Below, piece by piece: positions 17,718-26,826 of a stretch of DNA of 64,000 nucleotides. The stretch spans positions 1 through 64,000 of the forward strand of contig JADZFO010000040.1 of assembly GCA_020849855.1 (NCBI GenBank). Direction: 5' to 3'. The notes under the pieces were generated by a model. That model worked only from the letters and a program-made list of their open reading frames with translations, was not told the origin of the DNA and made no database searches. Within the stretch, counting starts at the first letter, position 1. Each line of letters begins with the position of its first letter. A program made the position numbers and the translations under genes. This DNA is from a bacterium (GTDB taxonomy: Bacteria; 4484-113; JAFGCY01).

Positions 17718-20700
17718 TTGATCCTGTCTGCGACAAAGTCATCACTTTTTGCGCGCTATCTGATTGGACTGGCTGCAATGCTGCTCTTTTGCGGCTGCCA
17801 GGGCAGCGGTCCGGCCGGCGGGCCCCGCCCGCGCTCGCGCGAAGCCGCCGGTACCAGCGAGGGTCTGCCGGGTGAAGGCGATGTCAGCAACCGCGCCCCG
17901 ATCAACACCAGCGGCGGCGAGCTGAAGTTCCGGCTGGCCCGGATCACGCTGCCGGTGGGTGCCGTCAGCGAGACAGTGTTTATTGAGGTCGGCATACCGT
18001 CAGAGCCCCCGGGGGACGAGATCCTCCCCGACACGGCCTACCAGATCAGCCCCAACGGCTTTGAGCTGAACAAGGATGCCCTGCTGGAGCTGGGCTACTA
18101 CGACGAGGACATCCCCAAGGGCCGCACTGAAGAAGACATCATCCTGGTGCATAACATTGACGGCGTGTGGGTTGAAGTGCCGAACTTCCGGCTGCATACC
18201 CACAACAACAGCCTTGACGCCCCGGTCCGCTACCTGGGGCTTTACGCGCTGCAGGTGCGGGAGATAGACCCGCGGACCATGAACCAGCCCCCCGTGGCGC
18301 TCTTTGAGTACAGCGGCAAGCCTTACGACCCGATTAAAGGCGCCGATGCTGACACACCGGAGGAAGCGCTGAAGAAGCAGCCCAAGGCACCGCCTGCGGA
18401 CGCCGGCAGCGGGGACGCAGGCGAGCTGAACCCGGATGGCTCGCCGAAGATCCAGGATGCGGGAACGGGTGAGCAGGAGGGCGAGGCAACCCAGGTCAGT
18501 TCAGTGCCGCCGGGCCTGATCCGCGAGCGCCGCTTTATCGCCGGTCCCGGCGACCCGGAGAAGAAGCCTGCCCAGGCGGAAGCACCGGCAGACCCGCGGC
18601 GCGAGAGCGAACAGGATGGAGCCAGCAACGTCGCCGAAGGCGGCGGTGGTGGTGGGACAAAGGACGAAGTTGACGCCACTGCTGAGACGGCAGGCGAGGG
18701 TGCAAAGAAGGAAACGGCCGACAAGGATGCGCGGCCCGAGCAGGATGCAGCCGGCACCACGATCTACTTCAACGCCTCCACCAGCCGCGACCCGGATGGA
18801 CGGATCGTGCAGTACGACTGGGACTTCGACTCCGACGGCATCTTTGATTTCACCAGCCACGTCGGGCCCTATGCCAAGCACACCTTCCGCTACAGCGGCG
18901 ACTACACGGTGACCCTGAAGGTTACCGACGACGGCCGCTATGCGCAGACCGCTTTCGGCACCCAGGTGGTGGAGATCCGCAACAAGGACGCCACCCCCAG
19001 TTCCCTGAGCGCGAACATCGCCGCTTACCCGCCCTTTGGCAGCTGCCCGCTGACAGTGCATTTCGCCAGCACCATCACCGGCGGTGTCCCGCCCTACAGC
19101 TATTCCTGGATCTTCTCCGACGGCAGCCAGAGCAACCTGCCAAACCCCTTCACCACCTATCCGGACGCCGGCACGCACAGCGTTGATTTCTGCGTCACTG
19201 ACCTTGAGGGCGAGACCCTTAATGGCAGCCTCTCGGTGGTTTCCTGCGAGCCGGACAGCCTGGCAGAACCTCTGCCGCGCATGACCCTGGACATCACCCC
19301 CGGCTCGGACCGCGGCCAGGCGCCGCTGACCAGCCAGTTCACAATTGAGTCCGAGCGCGCCACCCTGCCGATCACCTACCGCGTGCTCTTTGGCGACGAA
19401 TCTCCCGGCGAAGCTGAGTTCGTGACGGACAACCCCACCTTCGAGCATACCTATACCAACTCCGGCTTCTACCTGCTGAAGGTAGTGGCGACGGACGCCG
19501 ACCTAAAGACGGCCAGCACTTTTGCGACCATCCATGCCATCTCGCCAACCCAGGCCCGGGACTTCACGCCCAGCACCCCTGACGCTGGCATGGATCCCTT
19601 CAGCTTCGGGCACGCGATGCATATCGAGTTCGATTACACCGAGGCCAGCAACCGGACTGTGCGCTTCTATCCCCAGGAGACGCCGGACACTGTGAAGAAC
19701 CTGGCTTTCAACTGGGACTTTGGCGACGGCACCTTCAGCACCGAAGACAAGCCTACCCATACCTTTGCCCGGGATGGCGTGTATGAGGTCCGCCTGAGCG
19801 CCTCGGACGGGATCCAGCGCTGGCGGCACCGCATCTGGCTGCCGATCAGCGACAAGAAGACCGCGGTGGCCATCCAGAGCCCCTTCTATCTGGAGGGGCC
19901 GGCTCCATTCAGGATGCAGTGGGACACCATCGTTACCCGGGGCGAGGAGCCGCTGAAGTATGAGTGGCTCTTTGGCGATGCCAAGCGCTCCGACCCCAGC
20001 ACCTTCTACACCTTCAGCCTGCCCGGCGAGTATGAGGTGAAGCTGAAGGTGAAGGACCGCTTTGACCAGCCCTACGACTCGCCGGTGGTCAAGGTCAGGG
20101 TGCGCGAGGGCACAGCCCAGTACCGCATGCCCCTGGCCGTGGTGGAGGATGTTGCCGGCAGTACGCGCGCCAGCGTGACGGACTTTGACGCGGCTTTCCC
20201 GCAGCCCCTGTCCAACACCAGTGTTGAGGGACCGGTCCAGCTTGTTGACCTCTCGCCCGACGGCCAGCGCATCGGCATGGTCACGCGCGAGGGGGTGCTG
20301 GTCAAGCAGGTCGCCGATGGCCTGCCGCTGATCAGCTTCCTGCCGGCCGTGGGCAGCATCAAGGCCCTGCGGGTGCTGGACTGCGACGGCCTGCTGTGCA
20401 CCGTGGAGTGCGCCGACGGGCTGCTGAGCTATCTGGTGCGGCCCTATACGGATCCGCTGTTGGTGGCTGAAGGCATGCTGCTTGACGCCAGTGCGGACGG
20501 CTCAGTCGCTGTGTTCAAGAACGGTCTCGGCAGCCCGGCCAGCGGGCTGGAGGCCAAGCTGGAGAACGCCTTTTACATCAACCTTGATGTCGCCTCCGGC
20601 TGGTACTCCGATCCCAAGTCGCTGCCCAAGCTGTACGAGGCGGCGCTGACGGCCGACGGCAAGGAGCTGTTCTACGTCGGCACCAACCAGCGCATCACCC

Positions 20701-21194
20701 GCATGCGCCTGGAGGACGGCAAGGAAAAGGACCTCACCGGTGAAGGCGGCCGCCGCTATAACCTCTCGGTCTCAGCCGAAGGCAACGCTGTGGCCTTCGC
20801 CTACAAGAAGGGCGATGAGCAGGACCTGATGTACGGGCGGATGAACAGCGCCGGCGACTATGAGATGACCTCCATCAGCGATACCACCGGGCTGTTCTCG
20901 CCGATAGCGCGGCTGTCCGGGAACGGAGACATGCTGCTTTCCTACGCCTCGCGCAACCGCCTGCAGACCCTGCTGGAGGCCGCGCGGCCCAAGGGCAGCA
21001 AGGAGACTCCCGCGATTGACGCCGAAAAGACCAAGGGCCCGCCGCCCGGAACCAAGCCGCCGGCCAAGCGCGAGCGCTACGGCATCATCAGGATGAACCT
21101 CAGCGCGGAGCCGGATGACTGGGATATCCTCAGCACTAATCCACGTTTCATCATGGAAAGCTCAGCCAGCTTTGATGTCGCCGGCCCCTTCTAG
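17718..21194 (+). CDS. Giant PKD-repeat lipoprotein with C-terminal propeller-like domain
   Basis: This 1158-residue surface or periplasmic protein has a lipobox-like LLFCGC (cysteine 27). An N-terminal beta domain (about 55-195) is followed by an Ala/Pro/Glu-rich linker (about 200-345). Five PKD-type Ig-like repeats follow at about 345-420, 428-510, 525-607, 634-710 and 718-798, with signatures such as YDWDFDSDG, NWDFGDGTFS and YEWLFGDAKRS. The last 360 residues form blade-like repeats (VDLSPDGQRIGMV, AALTADGKELFYV). Adhesion, glycan binding or scaffolding is plausible. The TTG start is supported by GAGGAAGG. Confidence 0.8.
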   Translation: MILSATKSSLFARYLIGLAAMLLFCGCQGSGPAGGPRPRSREAAGTSEGLPGEGDVSNRAPINTSGGELKFRLARITLPVGAVSETVFIEVGIPSEPPGDEILPDTAYQISPNGFELNKDALLELGYYDEDIPKGRTEEDIILVHNIDGVWVEVPNFRLHTHNNSLDAPVRYLGLYALQVREIDPRTMNQPPVALFEYSGKPYDPIKGADADTPEEALKKQPKAPPADAGSGDAGELNPDGSPKIQDAGTGEQEGEATQVSSVPPGLIRERRFIAGPGDPEKKPAQAEAPADPRRESEQDGASNVAEGGGGGGTKDEVDATAETAGEGAKKETADKDARPEQDAAGTTIYFNASTSRDPDGRIVQYDWDFDSDGIFDFTSHVGPYAKHTFRYSGDYTVTLKVTDDGRYAQTAFGTQVVEIRNKDATPSSLSANIAAYPPFGSCPLTVHFASTITGGVPPYSYSWIFSDGSQSNLPNPFTTYPDAGTHSVDFCVTDLEGETLNGSLSVVSCEPDSLAEPLPRMTLDITPGSDRGQAPLTSQFTIESERATLPITYRVLFGDESPGEAEFVTDNPTFEHTYTNSGFYLLKVVATDADLKTASTFATIHAISPTQARDFTPSTPDAGMDPFSFGHAMHIEFDYTEASNRTVRFYPQETPDTVKNLAFNWDFGDGTFSTEDKPTHTFARDGVYEVRLSASDGIQRWRHRIWLPISDKKTAVAIQSPFYLEGPAPFRMQWDTIVTRGEEPLKYEWLFGDAKRSDPSTFYTFSLPGEYEVKLKVKDRFDQPYDSPVVKVRVREGTAQYRMPLAVVEDVAGSTRASVTDFDAAFPQPLSNTSVEGPVQLVDLSPDGQRIGMVTREGVLVKQVADGLPLISFLPAVGSIKALRVLDCDGLLCTVECADGLLSYLVRPYTDPLLVAEGMLLDASADGSVAVFKNGLGSPASGLEAKLENAFYINLDVASGWYSDPKSLPKLYEAALTADGKELFYVGTNQRITRMRLEDGKEKDLTGEGGRRYNLSVSAEGNAVAFAYKKGDEQDLMYGRMNSAGDYEMTSISDTTGLFSPIARLSGNGDMLLSYASRNRLQTLLEAARPKGSKETPAIDAEKTKGPPPGTKPPAKRERYGIIRMNLSAEPDDWDILSTNPRFIMESSASFDVAGPF

Positions 21195-21210
21195 GGCACC
21201 AGGGCTCTGG

Positions 21211-21240
21211 GGCACTGGCAGCTGAGTGCCGGCTGATTTT
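21211..21240 (+). terminator. Weak terminator after the PKD lipoprotein gene
   Basis: GGCACT (21211-21216) pairs with AGTGCC (21225-21230), and TTTT lies at 21237-21240. The stem is short. Confidence 0.4.
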
Positions 21241-21296
21241 CTGCCGGGCTAAGCTAGACCGAGGCCAAGTCAGGTAGATGTTGTCGGTGAAAGACT

Positions 21297-21500
21297 ATGC
21301 CACTGTATGAGTACCACTGCGAGGCCTGCGGCGCCGATTTTGAGGCCCTGGTCAGCTTCAGCAAGGCTGATTCCGTCAGCTGCGAGCTGTGCGGGTCTGA
21401 GAAGGTTCAGCGCGTCAACTCGACCTTCGCGGCGGCCCGCAGCGACTCCGGCTCCTCCGGCTTCCAGGGCTGTCTGCCAAGCTGCTCTCCAGGTGGCTGA
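21297..21500 (+). CDS. FmdB-family zinc-ribbon protein
   Basis: This 67-residue protein begins MPLYEYHCEACGADFEALVSF, the hallmark of the FmdB/CxxC_CxxC_SSSS putative regulatory family. The zinc knuckles are CEAC and CELC, followed by VQRVNSTFAA and a Ser/Gly-rich tail. The role is uncertain; family members are small soluble zinc proteins linked to regulation. It is a single gene between the PKD lipoprotein gene and the nuo operon. Confidence 0.88.
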   Translation: MPLYEYHCEACGADFEALVSFSKADSVSCELCGSEKVQRVNSTFAAARSDSGSSGFQGCLPSCSPGG

Positions 21501-21755
21501 GGCCTGCCGCAAGGCTAAGACCCGTGTGGTCTCTACTTTCGCACCGCTGTTTGCCCCTTCTGACTGCCCCAGCGCTCTTTCGTGAATTCAGGCACAATTT
21601 GGATCACCAAGGAGACTAAACCGCCCTGCGCTAATCTATAATCTTCCGGCGGCCGGCTCAGGCCGTCGCGAGGCTTTTCGAGGCAGGAAGGAGGCAGTTG
21701 TGCTGCCGCTCGGGTTCTGCTTCCTGCCATGGCGCCGTCGGCGCAGGGATTAGAC
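21501..21755 (+). promoter_or_regulatory. Leader region of the nuo operon with -10 box
   Basis: TATAAT at 21637-21642 has no clear -35 partner. The leader would be about 107 bases to the chosen nuoA start. No gene is supported here. Confidence 0.45.
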
Positions 21756-22190
21756 ATGTTGCAGGACTACGCTGGATTTTTCATCTTCTTTGCCATGATG
21801 GCCGGCACGGGTGCGCTGATGATCATCGTCAGCCATCTGGCGGCAATCAAGGTCAAGAGCGACAAATACGACTGGACGCGGCCTTATGAGTGCGGACTGC
21901 GCACCGAGGGCCTGCGGCTGGACCGCTATCCGGTCCACTATTACCTGGTCGGCATCCTGTTTGTCATATTCGATGTTGAAACGGTCTTCTTTGTACCCTG
22001 GGCCGTTGCGGGCACCAGCTTCAGGGCCGCCGACTTCGCCGGCTTCTGGTTTGTCGAAATGCTGATCTTCCTCGTCATCCTGCTGGTGGGCTATGTCTAC
22101 CTGGTCCAGCGGGGTGTCTTCAACTGGGGCACCAAGCGTCCCAATATGGTGGCAGCGGAGGTGCCTGAACATGACAGATCCGCGGCTTAG
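21756..22190 (+). CDS. nuoA: NADH-quinone oxidoreductase subunit A
   Basis: This is a 144-residue membrane subunit with three helices. The conserved loop YECGLRTEG follows the first helix, and [15 protein letters not shown] is in the second. The ATG at 21756 ([12 protein letters not shown]) is preferred over an in-frame ATG at 21729 because it gives the usual length and follows AGGGAT. It is first gene of the fourteen-gene complex I operon and overlaps nuoB by 20 bases. Confidence 0.93.
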   Translation: MLQDYAGFFIFFAMMAGTGALMIIVSHLAAIKVKSDKYDWTRPYECGLRTEGLRLDRYPVHYYLVGILFVIFDVETVFFVPWAVAGTSFRAADFAGFWFVEMLIFLVILLVGYVYLVQRGVFNWGTKRPNMVAAEVPEHDRSAA

Positions 22191-22740
22191 GCCCATCAAT
22201 GCCCCTTCGATGGACGACTTCCGTCCGTACATCGATAACTGGAAGCCCGGTGACGGCAACGTCCTGCTGACCAACCTTGACAAGATGCTGCGCCTGGCGC
22301 AGACCAACAGCCTCTGGCCCATGGCCTTCGGCCTGGCCTGCTGCGCCATCGAGATGATGGCTTCGACCGCCCCGCGCTTCGACCAGGCCCGCTTTGGCAT
22401 GGAGGTCTTCCGGGCCACCCCGCGCCAGGCTGACCTGATGATCATCCCCGGCCGCCTGAGCTGGAAGATGGCGCCGGTGATCCGTGAGCTCTGGGAGCAG
22501 ATGCCGCACCCCAAGTGGGCCATCAGCATGGGCGCCTGCGCCTCCTGCGGCGGTGTCTTCCAGACCTACAGCATCGTCCCCGGCGTCGACTGCATTGTGC
22601 CGGTGGATATTTACATCCCCGGCTGCCCGCCGCGCCCCGAGGCGCTGCAGGACGGCCTGATCAAGCTGCAGAACAAGATCCGCAGCGGCCGGGCCATGAA
22701 CCCCTTCGCTGAGCCCAGTGGAAGGATGGACGGCCACTAA
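22171..22740 (+). CDS. nuoB: NADH-quinone oxidoreductase subunit B
   Basis: This 189-residue peripheral-arm subunit carries cluster N2, the last iron-sulfur centre before quinone. The cysteine ligands are in [19 protein letters not shown] and [11 protein letters not shown]. The start at 22171 lies inside the nuoA end, with GGAGGTG upstream. It shares TAATG with nuoC, which suggests translational coupling. Confidence 0.97.
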   Translation: MTDPRLRPINAPSMDDFRPYIDNWKPGDGNVLLTNLDKMLRLAQTNSLWPMAFGLACCAIEMMASTAPRFDQARFGMEVFRATPRQADLMIIPGRLSWKMAPVIRELWEQMPHPKWAISMGACASCGGVFQTYSIVPGVDCIVPVDIYIPGCPPRPEALQDGLIKLQNKIRSGRAMNPFAEPSGRMDGH

Positions 22741-23435
22741 TGAGCATGCACGAGGAAAAGGGCGCGTCCAGCAGCGGCAGCACAATCGGCCAGGTGCGGG
22801 TTCCGTTTACACCCGTCGACCTGGAGGCGCTGCAGGTCAAGCTTGGCAGCGGCCTTGGCAGCCTGCTGGAGGCCAGCCATATCGAGAACGGCGCCCTGAT
22901 TGCCCATGTCCGCCCGGAGAACATCCGCGCGGCCCTGGAAGCCCTGCGCGATACCGACGGCCTGCAGCTGACCGTGATGACCCACATGACGGCCGTGGAC
23001 CTGCTGCCCATGGGCCCCGGCCCGATGGCCAGCCAGGCGATTGATGCAGGCAGCGACCTTTACGCAAAGCTGCAGCGCGAGCGCATCGCCGCCGGCGAAC
23101 CGCGTTTCGCCGTCGTCTACGAGCTTTTCAGCCACATCTACAGGCACCGCGTCAGGGTCAAGGCCTTCCTGCAGGACACCGGTTCTGACGAAGTCCTGCC
23201 CGCGATTGACACTGTGAGTGACATCTACCTGACCGCCAACTGGCACGAGCGTGAGTGCTACGACCTGTTCGGCATTGACTTTACCGGCCACCCGGACCTG
23301 CGGCGGATCCTTCTGCCCGACCGCTGGGATGGCTACCCGCTGCGCAAGGAGTATCCCTTCGATGGCAAGCGGGCCTGGCGCCTCGGCACGACGCTTGAGG
23401 ACGCTGTCCAGGCCGACAGCCACCTGGGGCTATAG
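22740..23435 (+). CDS. nuoC: NADH-quinone oxidoreductase subunit C
   Basis: This 231-residue 30-kDa-type subunit of the connecting fragment is separate from NuoD rather than fused as in E. coli. The signature is VSDIYLTANWHERECYDLFGI followed by HPDLRRILLPDRWDGYPLRKEYP. The first 25 or so residues are a variable Ser/Gly tail. It overlaps the nuoB stop by one base. Confidence 0.96.
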   Translation: MSMHEEKGASSSGSTIGQVRVPFTPVDLEALQVKLGSGLGSLLEASHIENGALIAHVRPENIRAALEALRDTDGLQLTVMTHMTAVDLLPMGPGPMASQAIDAGSDLYAKLQRERIAAGEPRFAVVYELFSHIYRHRVRVKAFLQDTGSDEVLPAIDTVSDIYLTANWHERECYDLFGIDFTGHPDLRRILLPDRWDGYPLRKEYPFDGKRAWRLGTTLEDAVQADSHLGL

Positions 23436-23441
23436 CAAGAC

Positions 23442-24659
23442 ATGAGCACACTACTGGCGCCAAACATGACCGTGGAAGAGCGAGGAGCAGGGCACATCAT
23501 CGTCAACATGGGCCCGCAGCACCCCAGCACGCACGGAGTGCTCCGCGTGGTCCTTGAACTTGACGGCGAGACCGTGGTGCGCTGCGTGCCGCATATCGGT
23601 TACCTCCACACGGGCATCGAGAAGCTCAGCGAGTACCACAACTACATCAAGAACATCACCCACTACTGCCGCATGGACTACCTCAGCCCGATGAATAACG
23701 AGCTGGCCTACTGTCTGGCGGTGGAGAAACTGATCGGCGGCGAGATCCCCGCCCGGGCCAGCTATATCCGCGTGATCATGAGCGAGCTGACCCGCGTGAT
23801 CAGCCACATGATCTGGCTGGGCACGCACGCCCTGGACATGGGCGCGTCCAGCGTCTTCTTCTACTGCGCGACCGAGCGCGAGAAGATCATCGAGCTTTAC
23901 GAGATGATCGGCGGCCAGCGCATGATGACCTCCTATATCCGTGTCGGCGGTGTTAAGGACGACACGCCGGAGGGATTCGAGGAGGGACTAGAGGCCTGGC
24001 TGGGTGATTTCATGCCCTTCATGGACATGATCGAGGGCCTGCTTAACGAGAACCCGATCTGGAAGGAGCGCACGCAGGGCGTCGGTGTGCTGGACCAGGA
24101 CACCGTGATCAGCTATGGCCTGATGGGGCCGCTGCTGCGCGCCGCCGGCGTGCCGCAGGATGTGCGCCGCGACGAGCCTTACTGCCGCTATGAAGAGTTT
24201 GACTTCGAAGTGCCGGTGGAGTACGAAGGCGATGTTTACGCCCGCTACCGGGTCAGGATGCGCGAGCTGCGCGAGAGCCACAAAATCGTGGCCCAGGGCC
24301 TGCAGAAGCTGCGGGAGACCCGCGGCATGCCGGTAATGTGGGCCAGCGATGAGTTCGCGCCGCCGAAGCGCCAGGACATCTATGCCGACATCGAGAACCT
24401 GATCCACCACTTCAAGTACTGGACCGAGGGCATGAAGCCGCCGGCCGGCGAAGCCTATGCCAGCATCGAGAGCTCCAAGGGTGAACTTGGCTTCTATGTG
24501 GTCAGCGACGGCAGCGCCAAGCCTGTGCGGGTCAAGGTCCGCGGCCCCAGCTTTGTGAACCTTGCCGCCCTGGGCGCCATGTGCGAAGGGCACCTGATCG
24601 CCGATGTCGTTGCCGTCATCGGCAGCATTGACATCGTGCTGGGCGAGGTGGACCGCTAA
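23442..24659 (+). CDS. nuoD: NADH-quinone oxidoreductase subunit D
   Basis: This 405-residue 49-kDa-type subunit forms the quinone cavity with NuoB. NMGPQHPSTHGVLRVVLELDGE holds the conserved His loop, and the C-terminus ends with the family IGSIDIVLGEVDR. Length is normal. It starts 6 bases after nuoC, and one base separates its stop from nuoE. Confidence 0.97.
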   Translation: MSTLLAPNMTVEERGAGHIIVNMGPQHPSTHGVLRVVLELDGETVVRCVPHIGYLHTGIEKLSEYHNYIKNITHYCRMDYLSPMNNELAYCLAVEKLIGGEIPARASYIRVIMSELTRVISHMIWLGTHALDMGASSVFFYCATEREKIIELYEMIGGQRMMTSYIRVGGVKDDTPEGFEEGLEAWLGDFMPFMDMIEGLLNENPIWKERTQGVGVLDQDTVISYGLMGPLLRAAGVPQDVRRDEPYCRYEEFDFEVPVEYEGDVYARYRVRMRELRESHKIVAQGLQKLRETRGMPVMWASDEFAPPKRQDIYADIENLIHHFKYWTEGMKPPAGEAYASIESSKGELGFYVVSDGSAKPVRVKVRGPSFVNLAALGAMCEGHLIADVVAVIGSIDIVLGEVDR

Positions 24660-24660
24660 G

Positions 24661-25434
24661 ATGACTGTGTTTGAGATTGAAGCCGCGCCGCTGCCCGAGG
24701 TGGTAACCAGCCTGGCGGAATCCATGCGCCGGCATTACCCTACCTCCCGCGCGCTGCTGATTCCCCTGCTGATGGAGTGCCAGAAGCACTACGGCTGGAT
24801 CAGCCCCGAAGTGGCGATGGGAGTGGCGAAACTGTTGGATGTGCCCTATGGCGAGGTGCAGAGCTGCATCAGCTTCTACACCATGCTGCACACCAAGCCG
24901 ACCGGCCGCTACATCATCGGCGTCTGCCGTACCCTGAACTGCGCGCTGGAAGGCGCGCTGGAGCTTCTGCATCACTTTGAGCACAAGTACGGCGTGGAGG
25001 CCACGGAGGTCACCGCGGACGGCAACTTCATGGCCTATGAAGTTGAGTGCCTCTGCGACTGCCACAACGCGCCAAGCATCCAGTGGCTCAAGGCCGGGCA
25101 GGGCGCCGGCAACCAGACCGAGTTCAAGCCCTACTGGGTGAACAACGTCACACTCGAGCTCTTTGACCGCATCCTGGATGAGCTGAGCGGCAAGATCAAG
25201 ACCCCTGAGGGCTTTGACCCCCTGGCCGAGCGCCTGGTGCGGATTGTCGAGAAGGAGAACCCGCCGGACAATCGCCGCTGGTGCTGGCTGGTTACGACCA
25301 ACTGCCAGTACCCCGTGGTGGTCGAGCAGAAGGACGGCGAGTTCCATGTTGACGACGGTTACGGCAAGCTGGCCGGACTGAAGGAGCGCAATCCCTTCCT
25401 GTGGAAGGAGATCCAGGAGGGGCTCAGGAAGTAG
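24661..25434 (+). CDS. nuoE: NADH-quinone oxidoreductase subunit E with C-terminal extension
   Basis: This thioredoxin-like subunit carries the off-path 2Fe-2S cluster N1a. The ligands fall in VCRTLNC and ECLCDC, the Cx4C...Cx3C pattern of the family. It is 257 residues against the usual 160-180. The extra part, about 85 residues after the core, ends WCWLVTTNCQYPVVVEQ...LWKEIQEGLRK and has no assignment. It starts right after nuoD at ATG 24661. Confidence 0.94.
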   Translation: MTVFEIEAAPLPEVVTSLAESMRRHYPTSRALLIPLLMECQKHYGWISPEVAMGVAKLLDVPYGEVQSCISFYTMLHTKPTGRYIIGVCRTLNCALEGALELLHHFEHKYGVEATEVTADGNFMAYEVECLCDCHNAPSIQWLKAGQGAGNQTEFKPYWVNNVTLELFDRILDELSGKIKTPEGFDPLAERLVRIVEKENPPDNRRWCWLVTTNCQYPVVVEQKDGEFHVDDGYGKLAGLKERNPFLWKEIQEGLRK

Positions 25435-25436
25435 CG

Positions 25437-26801
25437 ATGGCCAAGGGTAACCCGATCCTGCAGAATGGCGTGAAGAGCGAGTGGATCACTCCGGTGACCA
25501 CGCTCGACAACGAACACGGCATCCGCCATATCGAAGACTACGAGAAGATCGCGCGCTACGTGCCGGAGGGTGCTCCGGGCGGCTACCGCGCGGCTAAAAA
25601 GGTGCTGCAAAGCGGCATGACCGCCGACGACATCATCAACGCGGTCAAGGCCAGCGGCATCCGCGGCAAGGGTGGGGCAGGCTTCCCCACCGGCCTGAAG
25701 TGGAGCTTTGTGCCCAAGGACAACCCGGGGCCGAAGTATCTGGTGATCAACGGCGACGAGTCCGAGCCCGGCACCTTCAAGGACCGTTTCATCCTTGAGG
25801 ACTGCCCGCACCGCCTGATCGAAGGCTGCATCATCGCCGCCAAGGCGATGGGCGCGCACCAGGTCTACACCTATATCCGCGGCGAGTTCTTTGACTCGAT
25901 CCGCCTGCTGAAGGACGCCGTCAACGAAGCCTATGCCAAGGGCTACCTTGGCGACAGCCCCTTCGGCACCGACTACCCCGTGCACTTCGCGGTGCACAGC
26001 GGCGCCGGCGCTTATATCTGCGGCGAAGAGACCGCGCTGCTGTCCAGCCTGGAAGGCGAGCGCGGGCACCCCAAGCTGAAGCCGCCCTATCCGGCGGTCG
26101 AAGGCGTCTTTAAGAAGCCGACCATCATCAACAACGTCGAGACCATCGCCGGAGTGCCGGCGGTTTTCGACGCCGGCCCGGAGTGGTTCACCGCCCGCGG
26201 CTCGGAGAAGAGCCCCGGCATCAAGCTGGTCTCGGTCAGCGGCTGCGTGCGCAACCCCGGCTGGTGGGAGGTCGAGTACGGCATCACCATCGGCGAGCTG
26301 CTGGACATGGCCGGCGGCCTGCGGCCCGGGCGCAAGCTCAAGGCCCTGATCCCCGGCGGCAGCTCCTGCCCGCTGATGAAGAGCGACTGCCCGCCGGTGA
26401 AGTTCACTTATGAAGATGTACAGGCAGCGGGCTCGATGCTGGGCTGCGCCGCGATGATCGTGCTGGACGACAGCGTGGACATCGTCAAGGCGATGGGCAG
26501 CATCAGCCACTTTTATGCCCATGAGAGCTGCGGCAAGTGCACACCCTGCCGCGAAGGTACCCGCTGGTTCCGCCAGATCCACGACCGCATCGTGGCCGGC
26601 GGCGGCCGGATGGAAGACCTGGATACGCTTATCGATATCTGCGACGGCATCGAGACCAAGAGCTTCTGCCCCCTGGGCGATGCCGCGGCCTGGCCGGTGC
26701 GCAGTGCAGTAACAAGGTTCCGTGAGGATTACGAGGCCCATATCCGCCGCAGCATGGAGGCCCGGGCGGCCGGAGAAACAGCAGCCGTGACGGCGCATTG
26801 A
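25437..26801 (+). CDS. nuoF: NADH-quinone oxidoreductase subunit F
   Basis: This 454-residue subunit binds NADH, FMN and a 4Fe-4S cluster (N3). GKGGAGFPTGLKWSF and NGDESEPGTFKDR form the nucleotide and flavin sites. ESCGKCTPCREGT plus the later FCPLGDAAAWP supply the cluster cysteines. It starts two bases after the nuoE stop. Electrons enter complex I here. Confidence 0.97.
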   Translation: MAKGNPILQNGVKSEWITPVTTLDNEHGIRHIEDYEKIARYVPEGAPGGYRAAKKVLQSGMTADDIINAVKASGIRGKGGAGFPTGLKWSFVPKDNPGPKYLVINGDESEPGTFKDRFILEDCPHRLIEGCIIAAKAMGAHQVYTYIRGEFFDSIRLLKDAVNEAYAKGYLGDSPFGTDYPVHFAVHSGAGAYICGEETALLSSLEGERGHPKLKPPYPAVEGVFKKPTIINNVETIAGVPAVFDAGPEWFTARGSEKSPGIKLVSVSGCVRNPGWWEVEYGITIGELLDMAGGLRPGRKLKALIPGGSSCPLMKSDCPPVKFTYEDVQAAGSMLGCAAMIVLDDSVDIVKAMGSISHFYAHESCGKCTPCREGTRWFRQIHDRIVAGGGRMEDLDTLIDICDGIETKSFCPLGDAAAWPVRSAVTRFREDYEAHIRRSMEARAAGETAAVTAH

Positions 26802-26826
26802 TATCCGGTGCCAGCAAGAGTGAAAC

